A DNA stretch of 7,513 bases from Clostridia bacterium (GCA_024404275.1 JAKSQG010000089.1:1-7513), one strand, 5' to 3'. Shown: positions 1 to 7,221, counted from the first letter of the stretch. Numbers and translations: made by a program. Notes: generated by a model not told the origin, from the sequence alone.

Positions 1-549
1 CCCTTCTTTGTTCTGGCGACCCAGAACCCCATTGAGCAGGAAGGTACCTATCCCCTGCCCGAAGCGCAGATGGACCGTTTCATGTTCAAGCTCATCATGC
101 GCTATCCCACGGTAGAAGAGCTGACCCGCATCGTCACCATGACGCACGAGACCAAGGAAGAGCGTGCTAAGCAGGTGCTCAATGCCGAAAAGGTGCTGGA
201 AATGCGCCGCACCGCCGCCGCTATTCCTGTCATTCCCGAGGTGATGGATTACGCCATGCGTCTGGTGGCAGCCACCCAGCCCGACACCGCCGAGGGCGGC
301 GCCGCGGCGAAGCGTTATATCCGTATGGGTGCCAGCCCCCGTGCCGCGCAGGCGCTGATGCTGACCGCCCGCATCCGCGCGCTGATTCAGGGACGCCTGA
401 ATGTTTCCTATGATGATATCAATGCGCTGGCGCATCCCGTACTCTGCCACCGCATCAAGCCCGGCTTTGACGCCATCGCCGAGGGCAAGACCCCCGATAT
501 CCTGATCGATGAACTGATCGGCGAAGTAAAGAGGCACAAGCATGGCTGA
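1..549 (+). CDS. MoxR-family AAA+ ATPase (5' end outside window)
   Basis: The open frame runs from base 1 to the TGA at 547-549, giving 182 visible residues. The start and the Walker A and B region lie upstream of the window. Visible residues 6-10 are ATQNP, the sensor-1 asparagine motif, followed by GTYPLPEAQMDRF at 15-27, with the arginine typical of MoxR proteins at 26. The helical lid domain follows, including GASPRA at about 110-115 and a DINALAHPVLCHR segment that is diagnostic of the family. MoxR ATPases are cytoplasmic hexamers that use ATP hydrolysis to act on VWA-domain partners in a chaperone-like way. Three VWA or VWA-like genes follow directly, which fits this role. The last 8 bases overlap the next gene. 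Family assignment is firm; the client or process is unknown. Confidence 0.96.
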   Translation, partial: PFFVLATQNPIEQEGTYPLPEAQMDRFMFKLIMRYPTVEELTRIVTMTHETKEERAKQVLNAEKVLEMRRTAAAIPVIPEVMDYAMRLVAATQPDTAEGGAAAKRYIRMGASPRAAQALMLTARIRALIQGRLNVSYDDINALAHPVLCHRIKPGFDAIAEGKTPDILIDELIGEVKRHKHG

Positions 550-1435
550 GGAACGTTCGCCCATTGACGGACAGTTTCTCAGGCAATTGGAGCTGTTGGA
601 TTTTCAGCTGACCCAGCAGATGAAGGGGCGTCTTGGCGGCATGCGCATGAGCCGCACCCGCGGCAGCTCCGTAGAGTGGCTGGATTTTCAGGAATACCAG
701 CCCGGAGATGACCCGCGGCGCATCGACTGGAACATGGCCGCCCGCTTCGACAGCTATTTTATCCGCAGCTTTGCCGATGAGACCCGTCTGAAAACGACCA
801 TTTATCTGGATGCCTCTGCTTCCATGGCAGCGGGCACCCGCAAGCGGCAGTGCGCCCTGCAATTAGCCGCTGCTTTTGCTTACCTTTCCGTCAGCCATCT
901 GGACCACGCGGTGATCAACCTGTTGCAAAACGCCCGCTGTATCCCTACAGGCGGACAGCTGTATGACCGTCCATCCTTTTACCGCGCTGTGGGACAGATG
1001 CAGCAGATCCGCTTTCAGGGTGAAAGCGACCTGTGCGCCGCACTGAAGAACGATCCCGAGCCCGGCAGGGGAAACGGCATTTCCATACTCATTTCCGATT
1101 TGATGACGGACAGCGACTGGCAGGGCGCCCTGACAGCGCTGCTGGCCCGCAAGCGTCAGGTGCTGCTGGTGCATCTGCTCTCCCCGGAGGAGATGTGCCC
1201 GCCCGGCGAAGCCGCCATCCGCTATCTGGACGCGGAGGAGGAGCATGGCCGCGGCATCCGCAAGCAGATGACGCACAACACCCAGCTTCAATACGCCAAA
1301 GCCCTGAACGAATGGACGGACAGCATCGACGCCTTCTGCCGTCACAAGGGCATCGGCTGTCTGCGGGCAAAAAGCGATGAAACGCCGGCAGATATTCTGC
1401 TGCGTAAAGGTCTTTCCTCGGGGGTGCTGATATGA
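542..1435 (+). CDS. DUF58 domain protein (VWA-like partner of MoxR)
   Basis: This 297-residue protein starts at ATG 542, 7 bases after an AAAGAGG ribosome binding site at 528-534, inside the end of the MoxR gene. Residues about 45-130 carry the DUF58 signature: EYQPGDDPRRIDW at 51-63, then RSFADE at 75-80. A DxSxS metal-ion-dependent adhesion-site-like motif follows at 90-94 (DASAS). An ILISDLMTD strand at 182-190 supplies the later acidic residue of a VWA-like fold. I see no membrane segment, so it is probably cytoplasmic or peripheral. DUF58 genes usually sit directly after MoxR genes and are thought to be partners or substrates of the ATPase; the biochemical role is not established. Length is normal for the family. 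The final ATGA overlap with the next gene suggests translational coupling. Confidence 0.95.
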   Translation: MAEERSPIDGQFLRQLELLDFQLTQQMKGRLGGMRMSRTRGSSVEWLDFQEYQPGDDPRRIDWNMAARFDSYFIRSFADETRLKTTIYLDASASMAAGTRKRQCALQLAAAFAYLSVSHLDHAVINLLQNARCIPTGGQLYDRPSFYRAVGQMQQIRFQGESDLCAALKNDPEPGRGNGISILISDLMTDSDWQGALTALLARKRQVLLVHLLSPEEMCPPGEAAIRYLDAEEEHGRGIRKQMTHNTQLQYAKALNEWTDSIDAFCRHKGIGCLRAKSDETPADILLRKGLSSGVLI

Positions 1436-3231
1436 CATTCCGCCATCCGAACGGTCTGTGGATATTGCTTGCCATTCCGGTGCTGATCGTCTTGTTTTTG
1501 CTGCACCGCAAGTACCGCAATGTGGTGCTGCCCAGCAACCATGTATGGCGGCTGCTGCAGAAGATGCAAAAATCCAGCCGGCTCAAAAGCCGTATCTGGC
1601 AGCTGGTCATGCTGATGCTGCAGATTTTGGCCGTTGTAATGCTGGCTATGCTTGCCTCGCAGCCGTTATTCCGCTTTGGACACACAGAACACCGTATCTA
1701 TATCCTTGACACCTCCGCCAGTATGCGGATGGTGGATGCGAACGGCGTCACCCGCTTTGACCGTGCCAAGGAAGCCATCCTGAATGACGCTTCCAGGCAG
1801 GCAAATGGCTCCCTGTTCACACTTATGTGCACCGATGCCGCGGAACCGCTGGTACTGGAGAGCACCGGCAACCGCACAGAGCTTGGCATCGGTCTGGACG
1901 GCATTACCTGCTCCTGGGTAGAACAGCAGCCTGACGAGGTGCTGACCCTGTGCCGTGAAATGCTGCGCAGCCTGCCCGCTGCTACCGTGTGTTTTTATAC
2001 CGACCAGGACAACAACGGTACCGGCATCGAAGTCATCAATGTGGCGGCAGACGAAGTCAACGCCGCGGTGGTACGCCTGACGGAAACCCATGCCGAAATG
2101 GGCCGCCGCTTTATCAGCTCTGTCATCAGCTACAGCCGTGACGCGGAGCTGACACTGGCGCTGTATGTGGATGATATGCTGCTTTCCGCGCAGAATATAT
2201 CCTGTCCCGCAGGAAAGGTCGTGAACGTGCCCTGGTCGCTGCCCGAGCTGGCAGAGTATAACTGCGCCCGCGTGTGGATCACGCAGGATGACGCGCTGAT
2301 CGAGGACAACGAGGCGATGGTCTTCAGCGGCAAGGCATATGAAGCCAAAACCGCAGTCATTTCGTCAACGCCTCTCTATTGGGAAAAAGCGTTTTCCTCG
2401 CTGGAAAGCGTTCCCGTCAGCCTTTTCAGCCCCGGGAGTGCGCCTGAAGAAGGCTATGACCTGTATCTATACGATAATTGTCTTCCTGAAACCCTGCCTG
2501 CGGACGGATTCTGTATGATGGTCAACCCGCAGGAACCGCATCCCGAAACGCCCGTCACCTTTGGCGATATCAAAAACGGCGGTTACCTTTCGGGCAACAA
2601 CACCAATCCCATGCTGGCGGATATGCACTGCGGCAGCATTGCCGTGCATAACTATCGGCAGGTGACCGACAGCGCCGACGCCGAAAAGCTGCTTTTCCGC
2701 AGCAGTGACCCCGTGTATCTGCGCGGAGTGACCGAGGACGGACGTGCTTGGGGCTACCTGATGTTTGACCTCAAGGAATCCAACCTGCCGATGCTGCCCG
2801 AGTTTATCCTGATGCTCAAGCATCTGGTACGCGACATCTGCCCCATCCTGTGCCCGGTCAGTCAGCCCGAAGCCGGCGTTTCCGTCGCGCTGCAGCCGCT
2901 GCACAACTATACCTCCCTGCGTGTCACAGCGCCCGATGGCAGCCTCATGAGTCTGGGCGATACGCCTGTGTTCACGCCCGCTCTGCCCGGACTGTACCAT
3001 CTGACTCAATACGCCGCCCGCGGCATATTTGAAAGCACGGTGCAGGTGCGCGTCCCCGAAGCGGAAGGCGATAGCCGACCCCACACCCTTTCCTGCTCCC
3101 TGCCGGAAGCAAGCGGCAGCGATGCATCGGAGTACGGTGTGGCCGGTATGTCCCTGCAGGTGCTTTGGGCGGCGCTGTTTCTCCTCTTCGTGCTGACAGA
3201 AGGGATGGTGTACCGGCATGAGCGCATTTAA
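1432..3231 (+). CDS. BatA-like membrane-anchored VWA domain protein
   Basis: This 599-residue protein starts at ATG 1432, sharing ATGA with the DUF58 stop and preceded by a GGGGGTG ribosome binding site (1420-1426). The N-terminus matches the BatA/aerotolerance regulator type. It has a hydrophobic segment at about 9-24, a basic stretch, and a second membrane helix at about 57-76. A VWA domain then opens with strand RIYILDTSASM, with the DxSxS motif at 93-97. The later VWA acidic loop is FYTDQDNNG rather than the usual TDG. The middle appears to be beta-sandwich and amidotransferase-like sequence without recognised catalytic residues. A final membrane helix lies at about 575-592. The layout suggests most of the chain lies on one side of the membrane, tethered at both ends. 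It is the probable membrane partner of the MoxR/DUF58 pair. Specific function is unknown. Confidence 0.9.
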   Translation: MTFRHPNGLWILLAIPVLIVLFLLHRKYRNVVLPSNHVWRLLQKMQKSSRLKSRIWQLVMLMLQILAVVMLAMLASQPLFRFGHTEHRIYILDTSASMRMVDANGVTRFDRAKEAILNDASRQANGSLFTLMCTDAAEPLVLESTGNRTELGIGLDGITCSWVEQQPDEVLTLCREMLRSLPAATVCFYTDQDNNGTGIEVINVAADEVNAAVVRLTETHAEMGRRFISSVISYSRDAELTLALYVDDMLLSAQNISCPAGKVVNVPWSLPELAEYNCARVWITQDDALIEDNEAMVFSGKAYEAKTAVISSTPLYWEKAFSSLESVPVSLFSPGSAPEEGYDLYLYDNCLPETLPADGFCMMVNPQEPHPETPVTFGDIKNGGYLSGNNTNPMLADMHCGSIAVHNYRQVTDSADAEKLLFRSSDPVYLRGVTEDGRAWGYLMFDLKESNLPMLPEFILMLKHLVRDICPILCPVSQPEAGVSVALQPLHNYTSLRVTAPDGSLMSLGDTPVFTPALPGLYHLTQYAARGIFESTVQVRVPEAEGDSRPHTLSCSLPEASGSDASEYGVAGMSLQVLWAALFLLFVLTEGMVYRHERI

Positions 3232-5695
3232 CTTTACTTCTCCCTGGCTGCTGACCCTGGCAGTGCCTATATGCGCGCTGATCATCTGGGCATTGCAGCA
3301 TAAAAAGCCGCGCTTATGGGGGCTTCATGCCGCCGCCTCCTGCCTTGCCGCCTGCTGCGGCGTACTGCTGCTGGCAGGGACGACCGTCCAGACCACGCTT
3401 GGCTCCACCGGCTTCAGCGTGCTGCTGGACCGCTCCGACAGCATGCAGACGGTATATGAGCAAGCCGAAGCGGACGCGCAGGAAGTGGCTTCCTCCTTCA
3501 AAGCCCCGCTCACACAGTTTGACCTGACCTGTGATGAGGAGGCAGACGGCAGCGGCACTGACATTGCCCGTGCCATTCTGACCGCCGCGGAAGCCCTGCC
3601 GGACAACACCCGCAGGCACATCGTTCTTATGACAGACGGTCTTGAGACCGCGGGCGATATGCTCAGCACCGCCCGTCTTCTGCAAAGCCGCGGCATCCGC
3701 CTGAGCGCCGTGCAGTACAACAGTTTGCCGACAGCACCCGAGGCACAGATCACCGGCATCACCGCACCCATGGAGCAGGCCACCGGCACGGTGTATTCGG
3801 CCGTGGTGCGGATGTATTCCAACCACCCGATGAATGCAAAACTGCTGCTCTATCAGGATGACGAATTATTGAGCAGTGCTACGGTGCGCCTCAAGAACGG
3901 CACAAGCACCTATTCCTTCCGTGTGCTGCCCTCACAGGCAGGTGAACACATCCTGCATGCCGAGCTGCAGCCCGAAGAGGATTTCATTGCCGCAAACAAC
4001 GTCTGGAATACCGCCGTCACCTATTCCTCCAGCCGCAAGGCACTGATCGTCGAAGGCATTCCCGGTGAAGGAACTGCCCTGCAGCAGCTGCTGACCAATG
4101 CGGGACAGGAGACCGATCTTGTCTCCGCCCACGATATCCCGCCGACCATCAGCCTGCTGTGCGATTATGGTCTTGTCATTCTGGAGAATGTAGACCGTAT
4201 GCAGATGCCCCGGCAGATGCCCGAGGTGCTCCACGACTATGTGACCACCTACGGCCGCAGCCTGCTGTTTACAGGCGGCACCAATACGCTGGTGTACGGT
4301 CATATGCTGGATACTCCGTTGGAGACGCTGCTGCCTGTCGCCCTTGAAGTCACGGAAAAGGAAAGTCTGGAACCAAGCGCCCTGATGCTGGTCATCGACT
4401 GCTCCGCCTCCATGGGCGTGGGATTGTCCCACATGGCAGCCGATACGCTCAGCGCGGCTGAAATGGCCAAGCGCGGCGCCGTCAAGTGTATCAGTGCGCT
4501 GAATGAAAACGACTTTGGCGGCATCATCTCCTTCTCTGACAAAAGCTACGTGCTGGCGCCGCTGACTTCCATGAAGGAGCGGGATACGGTCATTCAGGCG
4601 GTTGCGCGCATGGCGACCATTGGCGGTACCATGTACACCGGCGCCCTGCGCGAGGCGCAAGCCCAGCTGGAAGCCTTTGACGGATGTGAAAAGAAGCACA
4701 TCATCTTCATTTCCGACGGCAACCCCGGCGACACCGATTATCTGCCTGTCATCCGGGAGCTGCGGGAGAGCGGTATCACACTGTCCACCATCGCAGTGGG
4801 CGAAGAAGTGCAGATCTCCATCCTGCAGGAAATGGCCGATATCGGCGGCGGCAGCTTCTTCCGTGCGCAGAGCGCAAATGATCTTCCGTCCTTCATGCTG
4901 TCCGATACCGTACTGCAGCAGATCGAATACACCGCTCCCGAGACCGCCGTTTACACCATGGACGGCGTCGAGCTGCCCAAGGTCGGCGGTTATATCCGCA
5001 CCGCCCAGAAGAACGACACGCAGCTGATCGCCCATACGGAAAACGGTGATCCCCTCTTTGCCATGCGTTATGATGGCACGGGCATCAGCGCTGTGCTGAC
5101 CACCGGCACCACAAACGGCTGGCTGGACAGCTGGTTCAACGATCCCGAGGCCTGTGATACGCTGATTGGATGGATCAATGAGCTTCTGCCGACCGCGCTG
5201 ATGAACAGCCCGATCGAGATCGATGTGACGCAGAACGGCAAGGAGTGCAGGGTACACGCCGTGCCGGATGCCTCCTCCATGGAAACGGATTCCATGAGTG
5301 GCTTTGCCCATACCGACAACGGCGAGGACATTCCGCTGATTTTTGCTTCCGATGGAAAAGGCGGCTTTACCGCCGCATTTGCCGGCAGTGACATGAACGC
5401 CGTCCGTCTGTCGCTTCGCGCCTATGATGCCAATGGTGCTGCCTGCGGCGAATGGGATTCCGTCCACGCGCTGAACTATACCGAAGAGTATGACCTGACA
5501 GAAGCCGCCCGCTCCGCGGTGCTCCGGGATGCCTGTGAAAGGACCGGCGGCGGGGTGTATACCGATGTTGACACGTTGAAAGACGCCCTGGGAGAGAGCT
5601 GGACGATCGAATGGGATCCCTCCACTTTGCTGTCATGGCTGGCATGCATCCTGCTGCTTTGCAGCATTGCCCTGAGAAAGATCATCCGCATCTGA
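3218..5695 (+). CDS. Membrane protein with two VWA domains and a glutamine-amidotransferase-like region
   Basis: This 825-residue protein starts at ATG 3218, 14 bases inside the previous gene, with AGGGATGG (3201-3208) as the likely ribosome binding site. Two N-terminal membrane helices lie at about 9-26 and 35-54. A short first VWA domain follows, with DRSDS at 71-75, T114 and TDG at 139-141. A beta-sandwich-like stretch spans about 180-270. A class-I amidotransferase-like fold begins near 274 (KALIVEGIPGEG, then DYGLVILENVD and LLFTGG) but lacks a catalytic cysteine motif. The second, complete VWA domain has DCSAS at 394-398, GGTMYTGA at 469-476 and ISDG at 498-501. Sequence after it (about 611-660) resembles the second half of the amidotransferase fold, so VWA2 appears inserted within it. 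A membrane helix at about 803-820 ends the protein. Both VWA metal sites look intact. Probably an enzymatically inactive, ligand-binding membrane component of the MoxR system. Confidence 0.9.
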   Translation: MSAFNFTSPWLLTLAVPICALIIWALQHKKPRLWGLHAAASCLAACCGVLLLAGTTVQTTLGSTGFSVLLDRSDSMQTVYEQAEADAQEVASSFKAPLTQFDLTCDEEADGSGTDIARAILTAAEALPDNTRRHIVLMTDGLETAGDMLSTARLLQSRGIRLSAVQYNSLPTAPEAQITGITAPMEQATGTVYSAVVRMYSNHPMNAKLLLYQDDELLSSATVRLKNGTSTYSFRVLPSQAGEHILHAELQPEEDFIAANNVWNTAVTYSSSRKALIVEGIPGEGTALQQLLTNAGQETDLVSAHDIPPTISLLCDYGLVILENVDRMQMPRQMPEVLHDYVTTYGRSLLFTGGTNTLVYGHMLDTPLETLLPVALEVTEKESLEPSALMLVIDCSASMGVGLSHMAADTLSAAEMAKRGAVKCISALNENDFGGIISFSDKSYVLAPLTSMKERDTVIQAVARMATIGGTMYTGALREAQAQLEAFDGCEKKHIIFISDGNPGDTDYLPVIRELRESGITLSTIAVGEEVQISILQEMADIGGGSFFRAQSANDLPSFMLSDTVLQQIEYTAPETAVYTMDGVELPKVGGYIRTAQKNDTQLIAHTENGDPLFAMRYDGTGISAVLTTGTTNGWLDSWFNDPEACDTLIGWINELLPTALMNSPIEIDVTQNGKECRVHAVPDASSMETDSMSGFAHTDNGEDIPLIFASDGKGGFTAAFAGSDMNAVRLSLRAYDANGAACGEWDSVHALNYTEEYDLTEAARSAVLRDACERTGGGVYTDVDTLKDALGESWTIEWDPSTLLSWLACILLLCSIALRKIIRI

Positions 5696-5701
5696 AAGGA
5701 G
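5696..5701 (+). promoter_or_regulatory. Ribosome binding site of the small exported protein gene
   Basis: AAGGAG ends 7 bases before ATG 5709 and directly follows the stop codon of the double-VWA gene. It is the best Shine-Dalgarno sequence in the operon and supports both the reality of the downstream gene and its start. Confidence 0.85.
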
Positions 5702-5708
5702 TATAAAC

Positions 5709-6170
5709 ATGCTTAAAAAATGTCTGACGATCCTGCTGGTATGCTGTCTTGTTTTTCAGACTGCCGTCTTCGCTGAGGAAGCCATGAAGGTGGACTACGA
5801 CCTGACGCAGATGAACAGCATCATGTCCTTTGCCATGCTTTCCAGCATCGTAGACAATCCGAAGGCATATGCAGGCAAAAGCTTCCGCATGCGCGGATTC
5901 TATTCGCCCTTCCGGGTCGCGGATGAACTGCACACGTGGCAGATGCTGTCCGAGGCCGACCGTCAGGCCTGCTGCTACACAGACGGAGAGGTCCTGCTGC
6001 TGTACTTCTTTGACAAGGAGCAAGCGCTGGAACTGCCCAGATTTGAGCAGCTGCACGAGATCATGGGAACGATCGAGCAGGCAGACCAGAACGGCAAGAA
6101 CGTATGGGCCCTGCATGTCAGCTCCATCCTCCCCATGGACGGCACGCTGGATGATGTCCGCTGGCCGTAA
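5709..6170 (+). CDS. Small exported protein of unknown function, last gene of the MoxR operon
   Basis: This 153-residue protein starts at ATG 5709, 13 bases after the double-VWA stop. The N-terminus is a clear signal peptide: MLKK, a hydrophobic core at about 6-21, and a probable cleavage after AFA at 20-22. There is no lipobox and no second membrane helix, so the mature protein (about 131 residues) should be released outside the membrane. The mature part contains NPKAYAGKSFRMRGFYSPF at 50-68, a CC pair at 88-89 followed by DGEVLLLYFF, and IMGTIEQ at 118-124. This order (a GK-x-hydrophobic-x-G strand, a CC-containing strand, then a V/IxGTI strand) resembles the small OB-like domains seen at the end of DUF1980-type proteins. 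That similarity is from memory and unverified. Position and terminator place it in the VWA operon. Function not recognised. Confidence 0.85.
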   Translation: MLKKCLTILLVCCLVFQTAVFAEEAMKVDYDLTQMNSIMSFAMLSSIVDNPKAYAGKSFRMRGFYSPFRVADELHTWQMLSEADRQACCYTDGEVLLLYFFDKEQALELPRFEQLHEIMGTIEQADQNGKNVWALHVSSILPMDGTLDDVRWP

Positions 6171-6183
6171 ACAAATCAACATC

Positions 6184-6218
6184 GGCTGCGTCGTCTTTTC
6201 ACGGCGCAGCCATTTTTT
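6184..6218 (+). terminator. Intrinsic terminator of the MoxR/VWA operon
   Basis: A 10-base-pair stem joins 6184-6193 (GGCTGCGTCG) with 6202-6211 (CGGCGCAGCC). It has a single T-G wobble pair (6191-6204) and an 8-base loop. A run of six T at 6213-6218 follows. It begins 14 bases after the stop of the exported protein gene, so it ends that operon. There is no A-run on the other side, so it should act only on + strand transcription. Confidence 0.9.
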
Positions 6219-6220
6219 CA

Positions 6221-6249
6221 TGGACAAAAACGGCAACGTGTGCTATATA
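6221..6249 (+). promoter_or_regulatory. Probable sigma-A promoter for the methionine sulfoxide reductase unit
   Basis: TGGACA at 6221-6226 differs by one base from the TTGACA -35 consensus. After a 17-base spacer comes TATATA at 6244-6249, preceded by TGC at 6241-6243, which supplies an extended -10 element. Transcription would start near 6256. The position, just after a terminator and before a gene with its own ribosome binding site, is what one expects. The -10 match is imperfect, so this is a good candidate rather than a certainty. Confidence 0.6.
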
Positions 6250-6283
6250 TGGTTTGCTGACTGACTGCTTTGCAGGTTTACAG

Positions 6284-6289
6284 AAAGGA
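6284..6289 (+). promoter_or_regulatory. Ribosome binding site fixing the start of the fRMsr gene
   Basis: AAAGGA ends 7 bases before ATG 6297. It lies inside the longer reading frame that could begin at TTG 6270, and TTG 6270 has no comparable site. It therefore decides the start in favour of 6297. Confidence 0.8.
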
Positions 6290-6296
6290 AAGAAAC

Positions 6297-6767
6297 ATGA
6301 CTGATTATTCCGCTGCCGCGAAAATGCTGGAGTGCATGATCGACGGTGTTCCGCATCTGATCGCCAACCTGTCAAACGCCTCCGCGCTCATCTGGGAAAC
6401 GCTGGACCGCATCAACTGGGCGGGTTTTTATCTGATGAAAAAGGGACAGCTGGTGCTGGGGCCTTTTCAGGGCCGCCCTGCCTGCATTGAAATTGCCCTG
6501 TCCCGCGGCGTCTGCGGCGCTGCGGCGAGAGAGGACCGCGTGCAGCGCGTGGCCGATGTGCACCTTTTTCCCGGTCATATCGCCTGTGACAGCGCCAGTG
6601 CCTCCGAGATCGTGATCCCGCTGCACCTGACCGGAAAGGTCATCGGTGTACTGGACATCGACAGCCCCGAGACGAACCGCTTCACCGAGGCGGATGAGCA
6701 GGGGCTTCAGCTGCTTGCCGATGTACTGGAAAAACATTTTGCGCAAATGGAGGATTGGCCATGCTGA
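6297..6767 (+). CDS. msrC: Free methionine-(R)-sulfoxide reductase (GAF-domain type)
   Basis: This cytoplasmic enzyme reduces free L-methionine-(R)-sulfoxide to methionine, with electrons normally supplied by thioredoxin. The 156-residue protein, one GAF domain throughout, is the usual size. Family landmarks are NWAGFYL at 40-46, LGPFQGRPAC at 54-63, GVCG at 71-74, QRVADVH at 83-89 and GHIACDSASASEIV at 93-106. The three cysteines, C63, C73 and C97, keep the 10- and 24-residue spacings of the Escherichia coli enzyme (C84, C94, C118). C97 corresponds to the catalytic cysteine and the others to the resolving pair, so the enzyme should be active. The ATG at 6297 is chosen over TTG 6270 on ribosome binding site position. 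It overlaps the next gene by 7 bases and probably shares its transcript from the 6221 promoter. Confidence 0.95.
   Translation: MTDYSAAAKMLECMIDGVPHLIANLSNASALIWETLDRINWAGFYLMKKGQLVLGPFQGRPACIEIALSRGVCGAAAREDRVQRVADVHLFPGHIACDSASASEIVIPLHLTGKVIGVLDIDSPETNRFTEADEQGLQLLADVLEKHFAQMEDWPC
6749..6753 (+). promoter_or_regulatory. Ribosome binding site fixing the start of the C_GCAxxG_C_C gene
   Basis: GGAGG ends 7 bases before ATG 6761, the ideal distance. It lies only one base before the alternative TTG at 6755, which is too close. The site sits inside the reductase gene and supports coupled translation. Confidence 0.8.
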
Positions 6768-7180
6768 AGGATCTTGCCGAAATCTACTATTTTGAAAACA
6801 ATTACAACTGTGCCGAATCCATCCTGCGTGCCGCAAACGAATACTATCATCTGGAGCTGCACGACCGGGACATGATTCTGGTCGGCGCCATGGGCGGCGG
6901 CATTCAGACAGGCAACACCTGCGGCGCGTTCATTGCCGCGGCTTCGGTGCTTTCCATGCTGTATGTGCCCGAAAAGGCGCATGAGAGCCCCGACATCAGC
7001 CCCGTGGTGACCCGCCTGACCATGAAGGTGGGCGAAAGGTTGGATGGCTTCCTTTGCAGCGACATCAAGCCCCGCATGCTGGCCCCCGGTCAGCGCTGCT
7101 GGAACACGGTGGAGATCGTGTGCGACGCACTGGAAGAGACCATTGCCGAGCACAACCGTCTGCGCGGAGAAAGCGTTTGA
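6761..7180 (+). CDS. C_GCAxxG_C_C family redox-type cysteine protein
   Basis: This 139-residue cytoplasmic protein has no signal peptide or membrane segment. It shows the family pattern of spaced cysteines: NC at 16-17; a glycine-rich MGGGIQTGNTCGA at 44-56 with C54; C99 in LCSDIK; and RCWNTV at 112-117 with C113. There is an extra cysteine at 121. Members are common in anaerobes and are presumed to be redox-active or metal-binding, but no reaction is established. The family's CGAxxGA motif reads CGAFIAA here, with alanine at 59 in place of the usual glycine. The start is ATG 6761, overlapping the reductase stop by 7 bases (ATGCTGA). The overlap with a thiol-dependent reductase suggests a shared oxidative-stress role; this is inference. 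Its stop codon lies inside the -35 box of the next promoter. Confidence 0.9.
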   Translation: MLKDLAEIYYFENNYNCAESILRAANEYYHLELHDRDMILVGAMGGGIQTGNTCGAFIAAASVLSMLYVPEKAHESPDISPVVTRLTMKVGERLDGFLCSDIKPRMLAPGQRCWNTVEIVCDALEETIAEHNRLRGESV

Positions 7181-7205
7181 CATTCGCCTACCGAAAAGGT
7201 ACAAT
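7177..7205 (+). promoter_or_regulatory. Strong sigma-A promoter of the folT leader
   Basis: A perfect -35 box TTGACA lies at 7177-7182, followed by a 17-base spacer and TACAAT at 7200-7205, one mismatch from the -10 consensus. The -35 box contains the TGA stop (7178-7180) of the preceding gene. Transcription should begin near 7212, about 15 bases before the riboswitch helix P1. Confidence 0.88.
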
Positions 7206-7221
7206 AATCCACAGTGACTCG

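Noticed and set aside
2467..3285. 272-codon open frame on the - strand opposite the BatA-like gene
   Set aside because: Same reasoning: no ribosome binding site or domain pattern, and it spans the junction of two real, overlapping genes.
3932..5467. 511-codon open frame on the - strand opposite the double-VWA gene
   Set aside because: It lies wholly opposite a gene with clear VWA motifs. It gives a low-complexity His/Gly/Gln-rich translation with no recognisable domain. Long antisense frames are expected from the codon bias of GC-rich genes.
1..6170. Interpretation of the MoxR/VWA cluster as a phage-defence or conflict system
   Set aside because: The partners are membrane-tethered Bat/DUF58-type proteins plus an exported protein. 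No nuclease, protease or other effector domain is seen, and no mobile-element traces flank the genes. A housekeeping envelope or assembly role is more likely.
5682..6236. 184-codon open frame on the - strand opposite the exported protein gene
   Set aside because: The + strand gene has a signal peptide, ribosome binding site and terminator. The antisense frame would run through the terminator hairpin and has no family features.
6270..6296. Upstream TTG start for the methionine sulfoxide reductase
   Set aside because: The ribosome binding site AAAGGA at 6284-6289 lies after this TTG and 7 bases before ATG 6297. The shorter protein starts as expected.
6755..6760. TTG start for the C_GCAxxG_C_C protein
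   Set aside because: It is one base from the GGAGG site, too close for initiation. ATG 6761 is at the ideal distance.
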